64,000 nt of DNA, from positions 255,443,187 through 255,507,186 of the forward strand of contig JAUMIR010000001.1 in the NCBI GenBank assembly GCA_030847615.1, read 5' to 3'. Shown one piece after another: positions 11,059-22,421 of this stretch. The stretch is from Gambelia wislizenii (lineage: Eukaryota; Chordata; Lepidosauria; Squamata; Crotaphytidae). How positions within the stretch are numbered: the first letter of the stretch is position 1; every line of letters starts with the position of its first letter. Below the pieces are notes generated by a model, which saw only the letters and a program-made list of their open reading frames with translations, was not told the DNA's origin and ran no database searches. The position numbers were made by a program, and so were the translations under genes.

Positions 11059-12751
11059 GCTGCAAGTGCACAGCGGCAATTTTCCAGAAAGGGTGGCTCG
11101 TGCTATAATGACTTCAGAACAATAAGGAGGAAAATCTCATTATTGAGATTTTTTTTAGATTTTTGTTTCTCCTTCTTCTCTTCTTGCAATCCAACATATG
11201 CTGTTAGATGGAGATAACAATCTAACTCCTTCACCCTCTACTGCTTCAAAATGGTTCCTGAGTCTACAGAAGCTAATCACTAGCATCCTCTCAGAGACAG
11301 CTAGGACAGAATCATCTGTGTTCCTCTCACTGCATTCAGAATTGTAAACTGATAGGATTAAATTAACTCCAACCTAAACATTTTATGCGATTGTGAAAAG
11401 TGGAGTTGAATATGCTGGAAATTATCTTGAAACATCATTGCCACCATCATCCTTGCCATTACATTATTATTATTATTATTATTATTATCATCATCATCAT
11501 CATCATCATCATTATTACTGTTACTACCACCCACAACCACCATTAACCCCTAGGAAACCACTCATTAATATAAGCTTGTTATGGGGGAGGGCTTGCAATT
11601 TTAGTCTGAGAAACTGATTTGTTTCCCAGCTCCTTGGTTGCCATGATAACATCATGCCGTTTCCTGCCCACCAAGGCCCCACTGGCTGCAATAGGGTGAA
11701 ATACCAGCCATCATAAAAATTCACTAATATATTAGCCCAGGGGATGGAGAACACATTCCTCATATGGAAATGATCACTCTTGTCCTGGAGAAGCGACATG
11801 TTGTATGCCAATCTGTTGCCTCTCCCCCTGTTCATTCCTTACCTTCCTCCTTCTGCCTTCTGTCTCTGTACCTATTTTTTTCCCACACTTTCTCACTCCT
11901 TTTTTTCCTGTCTTTTTGGCATGGGCACTTTCATCTCCTCCCTCGGGGATTCAAGATGTCACTGCAGGAAGTGCTTGTCTGCCTCTCAGGCAGCAGCAGA
12001 GCCCTGTGGCTTTGACAAACCTCATTTAATTGGGAGGAAGCCAGGAGGGTTTGAAAGAACTGAAACATCCATGAAACTCCTTTTATCAGGCATAATTTAA
12101 ACTCTGCATGGAAAAAAACCTATATGTATAAAGAAAAGTCAACTTCCCTCCTGCTGTGAGTCCTCCCCTCCTCCTCCTCCTCCTTAGCCTTCCCATCCCC
12201 CGGCAAAGGCACGCTCCTGTGAGATTCCATCTTTTTCAGTTTTCTAAAAATGTCAGAGTAGATTTGAGCTCTGTGGCTGGTCAGACAGAAAAGGAATGCA
12301 GAACTCTCCGTTTTCCCTCTCTCTCTCACATATGCATACATACACACCCTGTGCACATACCAAAGGCCAAACTATGCAATGGTAGTAGTATATTCAGGTA
12401 TTTAAAACTCCAGCTCTGCTCCAATCCCGCAAAAAGCAGGGGCTTGGGGGCTAGTTAAGCAAATGGGGATTGTGGCTGAGAGCTATAGAAAAACCCTTCT
12501 CCACTAAAGTTCCCTCTCCTAAGCATTTTCCTCTTAAAGAAGGACATTTGAGAAAAGCACCTGGAAGGACAGACTGTGGGGGAGACTAGCTACAGGTGGA
12601 GCCATGGTTATCATCCCTTGGTCACTGGCCATTTTGCTCCTAAAACTGAACCTTTGCCCCAACTTCCCCTCCTAGCTGACCCAGGCCTGGCTTTAAACCA
12701 GAACTGGAAAACCTGCAGTCCTCCAGATATTTTGGGACTAAAATCTATCTT
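11059..12751. other. Intronic sequence with (ATT)n(ATC)n microsatellite
   Basis: A compound (ATT)n(ATC)n microsatellite spans about 11463-11516 and produces poly-Tyr/poly-His or poly-Asn/poly-Asp frames. A C/T-rich run covers 11815-11945, and (CTC)n occurs near 12160-12185. No exon was recognised. Confidence 0.55.
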
Positions 12752-13041
12752 GAGCCACTGAGCCTGGTGGCACAATGGTTGAATGCCAGTACTGCAAGTC
12801 ACCATGTTGCAAGTTCAATTCCAGAAGGCTAAAAGGTTGACTCAGCCTTCCATCCTTTCATAGGTCGGTAAAATGAGTACCTGGCTTGTGGGGGCAATTA
12901 GCTAACACACGTTGGAAACTGCTTCATGCAGTGTAGATGTGTAAATTGCTATTGCTTAAAAACAATTTTTGTAAGCCGCTCTGATAGTCTTATGGCTGAA
13001 GAGTGGGATATAAGTAAGTAAGTAAATAAATAAATAAATAA
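12752..13041 (+). mobile_element. tRNA-derived SINE, second family (plus strand)
   Basis: There is an A-box-like 'tggcacaatggttgaatgcc' and a B-box-like 'agttcaattcc' at about 12811. The body contains 'ggtcggtaaaatgagtacc', 'cagtgtagatgtgtaaattg' and 'aagccgctctgatag', ending in (TAAG/TAAA)n at 13015-13041. The 3' half recurs at about 40969-41102. The body differs from that of the 10561 family. Confidence 0.85.
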
Positions 13042-13794
13042 AATGTCTTGACAGTCATAGCCTGTACAGCTAATAGTGAGGGGTGCTGGGAGTTGCAGGC
13101 CAACAACATCTAGAGTGCCACATGATCATAGCCCTAACTGTAACATTAACCCTAGTTTAAACACATGGATCTGCCACCACCTCGTTGAGCAAAGGGTCCC
13201 CCTTGGACAGAGATAGTCTCCTTTGCTTGTGATAGGCCCACAGATCTAAAGTGAAGCTTGAAAATACTTTGGAATCAAAGACCCGAATCCTGCTGGTGCA
13301 CTACAACAGAGCTTGCACTTTTTGGAGGTCACACAATGGTGGTGGAGGAAGGCAGACAAAATCTACCAGCTCCAAGCAGCTGATTTTTAAAAATGCTTTT
13401 CTTCCTTAGCAACCAGTGCCCACAGCCTTTTCCCCTCTGCTGTCACTACCTGCACCAATATTGTTCCACCTATTCAGTACACCAACAGGGTTCCAGTCAG
13501 TATCTAAGAAGGATTCTTGTTCATTCCCCCCATCTAGTGCTGGTGACAAAAGAAATGAACATGAATAAGACGGGTTTCCAATTCAAAGAATATCGCACAC
13601 TCCTTGTTAAAGTCCAAGGCTTAATTTGTTTTGAGGTGTTCCTAATTCTTATGGTAAGGATAGCTTTACAAAGACAAAGGTGATGTCTGGTGAAATCTCA
13701 GAACCAGCCACTTTCTTCCTGACACAACAGCATTTGCACTAAGGAACATTTTAACCACTGGGTACAGTCTATGTACCATATCCTATGCACCATA
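13042..13794. other. Intronic sequence, nothing recognised
   Basis: No exon or repeat family was recognised. The open frame at about 13393-13683 has no splice context or domain and looks fortuitous. Confidence 0.4.
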
Positions 13795-13900
13795 GAATCA
13801 TAGAATCATAGAATTGTAGAGCTGGAAGAGACCACGAGGGCCATCCAGTCCAACCCCCTGCCACGCAGGAAATCACGATCAAAGCATCCCTGGGAGATGG
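13795..13900 (-). mobile_element. CR1 LINE 3' end (5'-truncated, minus strand)
   Basis: It begins with 'tagaatcatagaatcatag', the repeated 3' terminus typical of CR1. 'ggaagagaccac', 'gggccatccagtccaacccc' and 'gaaatcacgatcaaagcatc' follow. Only about 100 bp are kept, as is usual for 5'-truncated CR1. Its sequence closely matches the CR1 at 14941-15521. Confidence 0.9.
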
Positions 13901-14180
13901 CCAGAAATTTTCGCCCTTTTCCTCCACCTTCAAGCAAGGTGGGGGGAAAGGGCGAATCTAGCGGTTTGCCTCGGCCACTGCAGAGGCGATCAAGCGGCAG
14001 CCGCAGCAAACTACAACGTTCACCCCCCTCCTCTGTCTCCGTTGCTCCCCAAAGGGGGAGAAGGCAGAGGAGGGGGGCAAATGAACTGGAAAAGCACTTT
14101 GCTTCACCCCCTGCCCCATCTCCTGCCTCTTCCCTCCGTTTGCGAAGAGGCAGGAGATAGGCAGGCAGGCGAAGCAAAGT

Positions 14181-14258
14181 ATATCCGGCGTATAAGACGA
14201 CTGTTGATTTTGGAGGGCACTTTTGAGTGCTCAAAAGTCATCTTATACGCTGGAATAT
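14181..14258. repeat. Inverted-repeat hairpin (gtataagacgact)
   Basis: The arms 14181-14202 and 14236-14258 are near-perfect reverse complements: 'ggcgtataagacgact' on the left against 'agtcatcttatacgctgg' on the right. The loop is about 33 bp. The motif continues to 'atatacggta' at 14255-14264, which looks like a transposon end. The flanking 13901-14180 is G/C- and A/G-rich sequence with no recognised product. It may be the end of a non-autonomous DNA element. Confidence 0.7.
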
Positions 14259-14357
14259 ACGGTATCTATCTTTGCAAGCCACTCTCGAAGTCTTGTTGAC
14301 TAAAGAGCAAGGTTATAAATGATTCTCTCTCTCTGGCTTTTCTTCGCAAACGAAGAT

Positions 14358-16270
14358 TCAGGAAGGACTCATCCCGCGCTTTCTGCAAGCGCGCTGATGA
14401 CTAAAAAGGCCAATACAAGATAGACAGGTCCGGTTGCAGAAAGCACAGCAGAAAGTCTCCTTGGGTGATGTTTCCGGGTTGTGATTCTTTCTGCGTTGTC
14501 GTTTCTCTTCAAGACTTGTTCGGCATGAGTTCTCAAATAAGGCTGCAGCATTGTGGATAGTGCATCTCCATGCCTCACGATGTGAGGCCAGTGCAGACCA
14601 TTGTTGGTGATCAATTTGGCCAAGCCTGAGATGTTGTTTCAGGGAGTCCTTGTATTGCTTATTTGGAGCGCCTCTCTTACGCTGACCCGTGGCGAGTTCA
14701 CCGTAGAGTAGTATTTTTGGGAGGCGATGGTCCTCCATCTTAGAAACGTGCCCTACCCAGCGCTTCTGTGTGGGCAACAAGGGCAGCATCATTGGCGAAG
14801 AGCAGCTCACGGACTGGATAGTTTAGAGTCTTAGTGTGAGCCCTCAGACGGCTTAAGTTAAACAAGCTACCATCAGTACGGTAATGTATATAGATACCGT
14901 CTTCTTCTTCAAGCTCTGCGATAGCCCTTTGGAGCATCATAGAATCATAGAATTGCAGAATTGGAAGAGACCACAAGGGCCATCCAGTCCAACCCCCTGC
15001 CACGCAGGAAATCACGATCAAAGCATCCCTGGGAGATGGCCATCCAGCCTCTGTTTAAAGACCTCAAAGGAAGGAGACCCCACCACGCTCCGAGGGAATG
15101 TGTTCCACTGCTGAACAACTCTTACTGTCAAAAAGTTCCTCCTAATGTTGAGGTGGAATCTCTGTTCCTGGAGCCTGCATCCATTGCTCCGTATTCCAGT
15201 CTCTGGAGCAGCAGAAAACAAGCCTGCTCCATCCTCAACGTGACACCCCTTCAAATACTTAAACAGGGCTATCATATCGCCTCTTAACCGTCTTTTTTCC
15301 AGGCTAAACATACCCAGCTCCCTAAGTCTCTCCTCATAAGGCATCATTTCCAGACCTTTCACCATTTTAGTCGCCCTTCTTTGGACACGCTCCAATTTGT
15401 GCATATCCTTTTTGAATTGTGGTGCCCAGAACTGGACACAGTATTCTAGGTGAGGTCTGACCAAGGCAGAATAGAGCGGCACTATTACTTCCCTTGATCT
15501 CGACACTATACTACTATTGATGCATCATGCTGAAGAAGATTGTAAATAAAGTTGGAGCAAGAACACAACCTTGCTTCACTCCATTAGTTATTAGAAAGGG
15601 CTCTGAAAGAGCATCGCCATATCTGACTTGACCACGCTGTCCCTCGTGTAGCAAGATAATCATTTTAAGGAATTTGGGGGGACATCCTAGTCTTTCCAGG
15701 ATCTGCCACAGACCTTTTCTACTCATGGTGTCGAAGGCTTTGGTGAGGTCAACAAATGTTACATAGAGACCCTTGTTCTGCTCTCTACATTTCTCTTGCA
15801 GTTGTCTAAGGGCAAATACCATATCTGTAGTACTCCTATTGGCTCTGAAGCCACATTGGCTTTCAGGAAGAAGTTATTCTGCAATGGCAGGAACTAATCT
15901 ATTCAGGAGTATCCTTGCAAGGATTTTTCCAGCAATAGAGATCAGTGTTATGCCTCGATAGTTTGAGCAATCGGATTTTGCTCCTTTTTTCTTGTACAGG
16001 GTGATGATGACTGCATCTCGGAGATCTGATGGCAGTTCCCCCTTTTCCCAGCAATTCACAAGGAATTCATGGAATTTTTCGTGGAGTGCATGACCTCCGT
16101 GTTTCCAAACTTCAGGTGGGATTCCATCAATCCCAGCTGCCTTGCCATTTTTCATCTGCTGTATGGCCTTAAGGGTCTCTTCCAAAGTGGGAGCTGTGTC
16201 CAGTTCATTTTTCATTGGTTTCTGTATCATACGTTGGATAGCTGAGCCTTGGACTACTCGGTTGGCACTA
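14358..16270 (-). pseudogene. LINE reverse transcriptase and C-terminal zinc finger (broken)
   Basis: Frames at 15874-16230, 15514-15822, 14740-15021 (left part) and 14358-14810 together read as one RT. Motifs include KAAGIDGIPPEVWKHGG, NYRGITLISIAGKILAR, VTFVDLTKAFDTMSRKGLW (motif A region), NGVKQGCVLAPTLFTIFF (motif B) and LLFANDAALVAHTE. That last motif should be FADD: the first catalytic Asp is Asn at 14788-14799. The C-terminus has GHVSKMEDHRLPKILLYGEL and a zinc finger CAFCNRTC...HQRAC. The paralogue at 42066-43418 keeps FADD and about 0.5 kb (its 42454-42972) that is missing here. Confidence 0.85.
14941..15521 (-). mobile_element. CR1 LINE nested in the 14.3-18.4 kb LINE, 7-bp TSD
   Basis: This 5'-truncated CR1 on the minus strand is flanked by gcatcat at 14934-14940 and 15522-15528. 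Removing one copy restores the host LINE reading around MLQRAIAEL. The CR1 keeps the last part of its pol frame (15018-15506) with motifs [40 protein letters not shown] and [14 protein letters not shown], and a 3' end of tagaatcatagaattgcag. CR1 termini usually carry such short repeats. It therefore inserted after the larger LINE. Confidence 0.93.
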
Positions 16271-16325
16271 AAGAGACTTTAAAAATGTTCAATCCATCGA
16301 TTCAGGATGGAGGCTTTATCAGTAA

Positions 16326-17620
16326 TTAATGTTTGACCATCTGTACTGTATAAGGAGCTTTGGACCTGATAGGTCCAAACACTGCTTTAAGAGCTTCATA
16401 AAATCCTCTAGGATCACCCAGATCTGCACAGCGATGTGTCTTTTCTGCTATATTGATCCACCACTTGTTCTGCATGTCTTGGAGTTTTTGTTGAAGTTTA
16501 CTACATGTGAGGCGGAAAGCTGCTTTTCTTACATGGCAAGTTGGCTGGGCGAGGTATACCTGGTGAGCAGTTCTCTTCTTTGCCAACAGCTCCTGGATCT
16601 CTTCGTTGTTTTCATCAAACCAGTATTGATTTTTCTTCTGGGAGAACCCGAGGGATTCTTCTGCAGACTGGAGGATACTGTTTTTGATACGTTGCCAAAG
16701 CACTGTAGGAGAAGGATCTGTAGGATGGCCTTCAAGTTTTGTTTGCAGATTTACCTGGAAGTTGTTTCTCATGGTAGCTTGTTGAAGATTGTTGACTTGG
16801 AGTCTCTTCTTTAAGATGCCACCCCTCTTAGGTTTGAACTTAAGATGAAGATTTAGTTTACATTTTACGAGGCGATGATCTGTCTGGCATTCTGCACTAG
16901 GCATCACTCGAGTATGATGGACATTGCGGATGTTTCTCTGGCAGACTAGAACATAGTCAATGAGGTGCCAATGTTTGGATCGTGGATGCATCCAGGTTGT
17001 CTTCAAGCTATCTTTCTGCTGAAAGATAGTGTTTGTAATAGTCAGCTGTTGTTCTGCACAGAACTCTAGCAAGAGGCATCCGTTATCATTGCAATTTCCA
17101 ACACCATGCTTGCCTAAGACACCTTTCCAGGCTTCGGAGTTCTTTCCTACTCTGGCATTGAAGTCACCAAGGATAATAATTTTATCTTCTACAGGGACTT
17201 CTTGTATGAGTTGGCGTAGGTCTGTGTAGAATTTGTCTTTCTCTACAGGGTCGGCTTGCATAGTTGGGGCATATATACTAAAGAGAACAACATGTGGGAG
17301 GCATAAGGAAATAATGCGATCAGAGTGTCCTTTTGTCAAGGTTTCGAGTTTGGAGGCAATGGAGTTTTAAATCATAAAACCTACTCCTGAAAGATGTTTT
17401 TGGTTTTGGGTTTGCCAGACCAGTAAAGTGTGTAGCCAGCGCCGTGTTCTTTAAGGCTGCCTTCCTCATGGAGACAAACTTCACTAAGAGCAGTGATGTC
17501 AATATTAAGTCGTGATAGTTCATGGGCTATTAGAGCAGAACAATGTTCAGGTCATCCACTATCTTCAGAGTCTCGCATGGTTCTGATGTTCCAGCATGCA
17601 AGCGTCAGTTTATTTACACC
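16326..17620 (-). pseudogene. LINE APE endonuclease domain (broken)
   Basis: A long minus-strand frame covers 16326-17339 and begins inside the domain. The upstream part (about 17380-17600), with CWNIRTMRDSED and LSEVCL-type motifs, is in shifted frames. Recognisable apurinic/apyrimidinic endonuclease-like motifs include IYAPT, ILGDFNARVG (the conserved D and N of the catalytic fold), TTWMHPRSKHWHLIDYVL and the SDHR-like motif TDHRLV. After the domain comes a basic linker leading into RT. The enzyme would nick target DNA for target-primed reverse transcription. The copy cannot make the full protein because of frameshifts and downstream breaks. Confidence 0.85.
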
Positions 17621-18461
17621 TTTGGAGGCTGGTGTGTGCCTTTGTTTCTTTGCCTTGGTTTGACCGCATCAGAAGATGCCCGTTGGCTGCAGCTAGCCAA
17701 CCAGGTAGTTGGGGATGAGCTTTCGTTAGGCCACCTTTTCTAGGCCCCTCTGCATATGGAGCAAGCAGTGCTCTCCTTAAAAAAGGCTGCTTGGTCGTTC
17801 GGGATGCTGCGGAACAAGACTGTCATCTCTAGGGTCAGCCTCGAGTGACCAATGTCCTGAACCGCCTGCATGCAGGGTTGGGCCTGCGGCTTCCAGTGCA
17901 TCTTTACACCTGCTGTTTCGTCCCTTGCCTATCGCTACAGGGTTTTTTTGGAATTGGATTTGTCCTTCGAGCCTGTGCAATGGATTTTTCTGGTGGAGCG
18001 CAATGTGCACAGAACTGGCCTCACCCTTTAAACCAAAGGTTCATCTGCTGTGGCCTTGCAAGCATGGATGTAGCAGCAAGGTCCTCAGGTCGTAGGTTTG
18101 ATTAGAGTTTCCTTCTCTTAGATGGTTGACCTTACAGGGTTGGACGAGCACAATCCTGGGTTTGGGATTAAAGTTTTCCTTCTCCTAGGTTGGTTGCCAT
18201 AAGGCTAGGGAGCCCATCCTGCCCTTTGATGCTCTTTGTCAGACCCTTCGGTTTTGACCTATCTGGCATGGGAGACCCTACCGGTGGCTATTATGCCACC
18301 GCCAGCATAGCTCAAAACATCATTAGGGTACGCAAGCCTCTTTCCCACGACAAGGGGGCGTCAATGGAGAGGAAATGATTTTAAGTAGATAATAAATAAA
18401 AGGTGTTGGTAAGTTTATTCTAGTACCCTTGAAGTGAAAATTGGAAAATCGAATGACATAC

Positions 18462-18601
18462 CATCAGAAAGTTGGTACAACTCAGAAGGCAAAGGGCTGA
18501 AGTAGCGATGAATAAGTGCCTCCTGTGCGGAGATCCTGTCTTGGGGATGAACTTTTAACATTTTTGATGCCAGATCTTCAGTTTCAGAGGCCCTGTCCAG
18601 C
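18462..18601 (-). CDS. CDK15: CDK15 internal exon (kinase subdomain XI)
   Basis: This 140-nt minus-strand exon has an acceptor ttttctag and a donor gtatgt. One base completes an Arg codon from the 29106-29154 exon, 46 codons follow, and one base is left over. The peptide contains ETEDLASKMLKVHPQDRISA, then QEALIHRYFSPLP and SELYQLSD. This is the end of a CDK-type kinase domain: the Arg of DRISA is the conserved subdomain XI arginine, and the A-Q-E-A-L...YF pattern is typical of cyclin-dependent kinases. It matches the recalled CDK15 sequence (EAEDLASQML...RVSAQEAL...LPSQLYQLPD) more closely than CDK14. It sits just 5' (in gene sense) of a full-length LINE insertion at 14.3-18.4 kb. The following exon, expected to encode the C-terminal tail, was not located down to position 1. 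Confidence 0.95.
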
Positions 18602-20851
18602 CTAGAAAAGAAGAGAAATAATCAACATCAATCAAAGCAAGTCCTTAAGCCCAGGTGCTTAAGCAACTTAAGTTCTGGTTATTTAGAGATGACTGCAATC
18701 TTGTTTGCATTTCTACACTGACTATATTTTTCACTGTATTTGTTAATGCAAGAATAATGAACTGTGAAACTTGCACTGCTCAACCAGACTCTTCAATGCT
18801 TAGAATATTCTGCTGTGCCTGGGAAGGATTCTCTGGCATGAAAGGTAGTGAAGAAATTGACTTTGTGTATCCATTTCCTGGTTAGAGTTAAAAGAAACCT
18901 GTTTCTCCTCTGCACCATGCTGCTTTTGCTTTGTTGTAGAGCTTAACCATCATTGCATGCTATTGCTCACTTGCCTATACTGCCAACCCTGATTGGGCAG
19001 TTACCTTCCAAGGTTCTTTCCCACCTCTCCAAGTGGAATCTGAATTTCCAAGATGGCGCCCAGGAGTCGTGGATGTGCTAAGTATCTCCACAGCTCCTTT
19101 ACCACCATGGGGACTGATTTAAGCTTTATTTTACTCTTAGATTTTTTAAAAAACATCCCCGCACTTCTCCAATTCAGATTCCTTGGGTCTTACTGTGATT
19201 GCCTGCTGTGGTGGGAATGGCCTTCCACTTTGTTTTCACATTAAATAATTCTTTAATATTAAGTCTGAACCTTGCTTGAAGGCAGATAGTTCAGCAGCCA
19301 GCTGAATCTTCATGCCAATCTGGATATGCTGCTAGCCTAGTCCGACCTGCAAACTTGTGGACTTTGGAGAGTTAATCAAAGCAGTTTTATCCTCTGTTTG
19401 ACACCTTCTTTTCTCAGAAGGCAAGTGGGAGTCTTCTCTGTCTCTGTCCAAATCATTCTGCGGATGCTTCTTTGATATGTCTGAAGCCATGTGTAACTTT
19501 CTAACTTAATTGTGGTATGCCTCTTCAACTATTGAGATTTTAAAAGGCAAGATTAAAGTGAGATAAAGATAGAGAGAGAAGGAAATGGAAAAAACCCCAA
19601 CTGGTTGGCAAGGCAGAAGAAATTAAATTGAGAGGAGAATGTGAGAGGAGTTAACGGCTGAAACGGATTAGAATTTTGGGGAGCCCTGTTTCAATCAGGT
19701 TGGTGTGAGGGATTAACCCACAGGTTGTGGATTGCCCTTTCAGCCTACCTGAGAAAGTTAGTTGCTTTTTTGCCATGCCATCAGTCATGTCATCAAACAT
19801 GAAGGAAATTTTTCAGATTTTCCATGGACTTGAAATAATAGCAAAACATAAACTGAAATCCCTCAAACACAAATGGACAGAATTTATTGTACCCTTTGCA
19901 GTTCCTAAGGTATGCTGTTCTGGATATTTCTGGAAATATTCTTTCTTAGAAATATTTTAAAGCTGCCTTTAAGGATAAAAACCCTTCAAAGTTTTAAGAG
20001 ATAAACTACATTCAAATGGCAAATGTATGCATCTTCTCCATCCCTCAATTCTGTCTGGGAAAACCCTATGCCAAGTGGCTAACTTTTGGGGAAGTTGATA
20101 GCTTTAAGCTAAGAAATAAAACAGAAGAAAAAACAAGGAAACAAAAACAATGTTTGAGTTTTATAGTTTATAATTTGTTTGTTTGTTCAAACTTGAAAAT
20201 ATCAAGTGGCCTATTAAACCCCAGCCTGCCTTGTTTCTCCTCAGGCCCATCCCAGACTGCATTTCCCTTCCAAATTACATCAAGCTACTGGGATCTGCTC
20301 ATTTTTCACTTTCTTTAATGCCAGCTGCAACACAAACAACATGAAAATAACTAGGCTTGAAATCTGAGTATCTTCTGTATATATTTTTTTGATTCGTGGG
20401 ATAAGAAGGGGGAAAGGGAAAGGGAAGGGAAGGGAAGGGAAGGGAAGGGACTTACATGTGTGGAAGTGCATGCAGAATTCTGACTGTAAAATGGCAGGGT
20501 GGTACTTGTCAGTTAGGAATACAAGAAATTTTCTTATTCTGAATCTAACCATTCTAGTTCTAGTTTGGTACTGCCAATGCTGACTGGCAGTGGCTTTTTA
20601 GAATTTCAGACAAGAGTCTTCCCCACCCCAGCCCTATGTGGAAATGTCAGAAAGATAATCTGGAACCTTTGGCAGGCAAAGCATAAGGCCTAGCAATGAA
20701 TCATGGTTTTTCTTCAGGGTTAATGGACTGGTGATTTACTTGTGTACTAAAATGACAAATCATAATTTATGCATTCCCAAAATGTGTAAAGATGAAATGT
20801 TATCACAGTATAATACATGAATAGTTAGAAAAATGCTGAACTGTACAACTG
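18602..20851. other. CDK15 intron, single-copy-like sequence
   Basis: No exon apart from the neighbouring CDK15 exon was recognised. A (GGGAA)n microsatellite lies at about 20409-20450. The rest is AT-rich. Confidence 0.5.
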
Positions 20852-20856
20852 GTTTT

Positions 20857-21565
20857 TGTGGGAGAATGAATCTAAAAATAAAAATGTATTAAAAAAATTC
20901 CAGGGATCTAGCCCTTTTAAAAAGCAATAAAAATATCTTTCTTAAAAATGAGTTAAAAATCATTTACTTTCAAAGTCATGCAGAGTGGCTTAAGAATGCT
21001 GAGACAGACAAAGCTCAATTAACATTTAAAAGTGTATTCAGAGGTCTGTGGTCTGTGGTCTGATCACCCACTTAAATTAGACTCATTACAAAAACAAAGG
21101 AGTCAGTTTTAAAATGAAAATCAAAAGTTTACTGAAGGTATATCAATCTCAATCTACATACTAAAACAAACTTTAAAAAGAGTGTTTCTAACTAACTAGG
21201 AGGATTTAGGGTAGAAAGACTCACCCAGCCCTTTAGCAGTAAGAGGCTGCATGGTGATTTGAAAAGCAAACATCATGGCATGGCATCCATGGCTAGGCAT
21301 CAATAAGATGGCAAGGACAAAGATAAGATGGCTTCAGCCGCATGGAGACTATAACTTAAAAGAGAACTTTCAAAGAGCAATAAAATTTAAATTAGGTCAT
21401 GTGTTGAATGACCCAGCAGTTGGCTGGAAGTGCCCAGTGAAATAAGAGAAAGGGAGTTTGGGAGAACAGAAGCATGCAGGGAAAAAACCTAGACTTATCT
21501 TAGGATGTGAATGGGGTACATAAGATTGCTTTTACATTACAATAATTATTTCCCCACATACTACA
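20857..21565. mobile_element. Solo LTR-like element, copy 1 (709 bp, 5-bp TSD)
   Basis: It begins TG (tgtgggag), ends CA (cacatactaca), and is flanked by gtttt at 20852-20856 and 21566-21570. It is collinear along its whole length with 33945-34633. TG...CA ends with a 5-bp TSD and no internal coding region are the hallmarks of a solo LTR left by recombination of an LTR retrotransposon or endogenous retrovirus. Orientation and class cannot be decided from the LTR alone. Confidence 0.85.
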
Positions 21566-22421
21566 GTTTTAGAACAGAGCTTGGCTCCCCCCACATCCCC
21601 GTAACTTCCAAGAACCATGTAGGCAGCATGGTGTTTTTTGGGGGGGAGGTGCATTTTCCCCCACCTGGTAATATGCCTCAGTTCAAGATCTTCCATGGCA
21701 TTTTCCACCTCAGAAATCTGCTTGGGTGGAATGTGGAGGAGGAAATTGCAGCTGGTTCCATTCTTACACAGCACCATAAGGTCAGGTTGTTTACCTGTAA
21801 CCATAAATCTTCGAGTGGTCTTCTGTGAATTCACGCAGTGAGTTACTCCTGCGCCTGTGCAGAGCGTTCAGAACCGTCTAGAATCGCTAGGTAGAATTTA
21901 CTTTGCAACATTTTGGCGGTAACTCCATCCATCCCAACGGTTCCTTTAAAGGCACTCCTGCCTAAATCCCCTCAGTTCCATATAGGATGCTGCAATGAGC
22001 AGAATCAGGAACATTAAAGCATATATGCCATAGCAAGACATAGAGGGGAAGATGGGCGGGTCTGTGTGAATTCACAGAAGACGACTCAAAGATCTATGGT
22101 TACAGGTAAGCAACCTGACCATCTTCGTGGTCACTGTGAATACACACAGTGGGTAGATTAGCAAGCTTCACCTGTAGGAGGAGGGTGTGATGCTAAGGGA
22201 CTGGACAAGGACAGTAAGACCACAAGGGACAAGTCCTCTAAACAAGAGAAGGAATTTAATCATTAGAAACCTCAGGAGCAACAAGCTACGCAGGCATGTT
22301 ACTTAAACATGTTACCAGTGATAAGAGTCACACAGGCACATAAGTCAAGCATATATACCATAACAACTAATGCATTCATTGAATGGAGGAAAGCAACACT
22401 GCCCTCCCAAAAGCTGCCTCG

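Larger units (their letters stand above)
14325..18372 (-). mobile_element. Full-length APE-type LINE with 8-bp TSD
   Basis: A non-LTR retrotransposon on the minus strand. Its target-site duplication aaatgatt lies at 14317-14324 and 18373-18380. The 3' end is (GA)n-like. Read in gene sense it has a roughly 0.75 kb 5' part, an APE endonuclease domain (17.6-16.3 kb), a reverse transcriptase (16.3-14.8 kb) and a C-terminal CCHH/CCHC-like zinc finger (near 14.4 kb). It resembles proteins often mis-annotated as 'craniofacial development protein 2-like', possibly the Vingi/Ingi group (tentative). It is inactive: frameshifts are present, a CR1 is inserted at 14941-15521, about 0.5 kb is deleted near 14768, and the RT active site reads FAND. 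It sits just downstream, in gene sense, of the CDK15 exon at 18462. Confidence 0.9.

Noticed and set aside
11358..11617. Poly-Tyr/poly-His and poly-Asn/poly-Asp peptides
   Set aside because: Translation of an (ATT)n(ATC)n microsatellite.
13393..13683. Small protein-coding gene of 96 residues
   Set aside because: No recognisable domain, no splice context and no codon pattern. Treated as chance.
16329..16814. Plus-strand frame of 161 residues
   Set aside because: Antisense shadow of the LINE endonuclease/linker coding region.
1..18461. Final CDK15 coding exon(s)
   Set aside because: I looked for the C-terminal tail motif after the 18462 exon on the minus strand but found no convincing match. 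It may lie beyond the left edge or be too diverged to see by eye.
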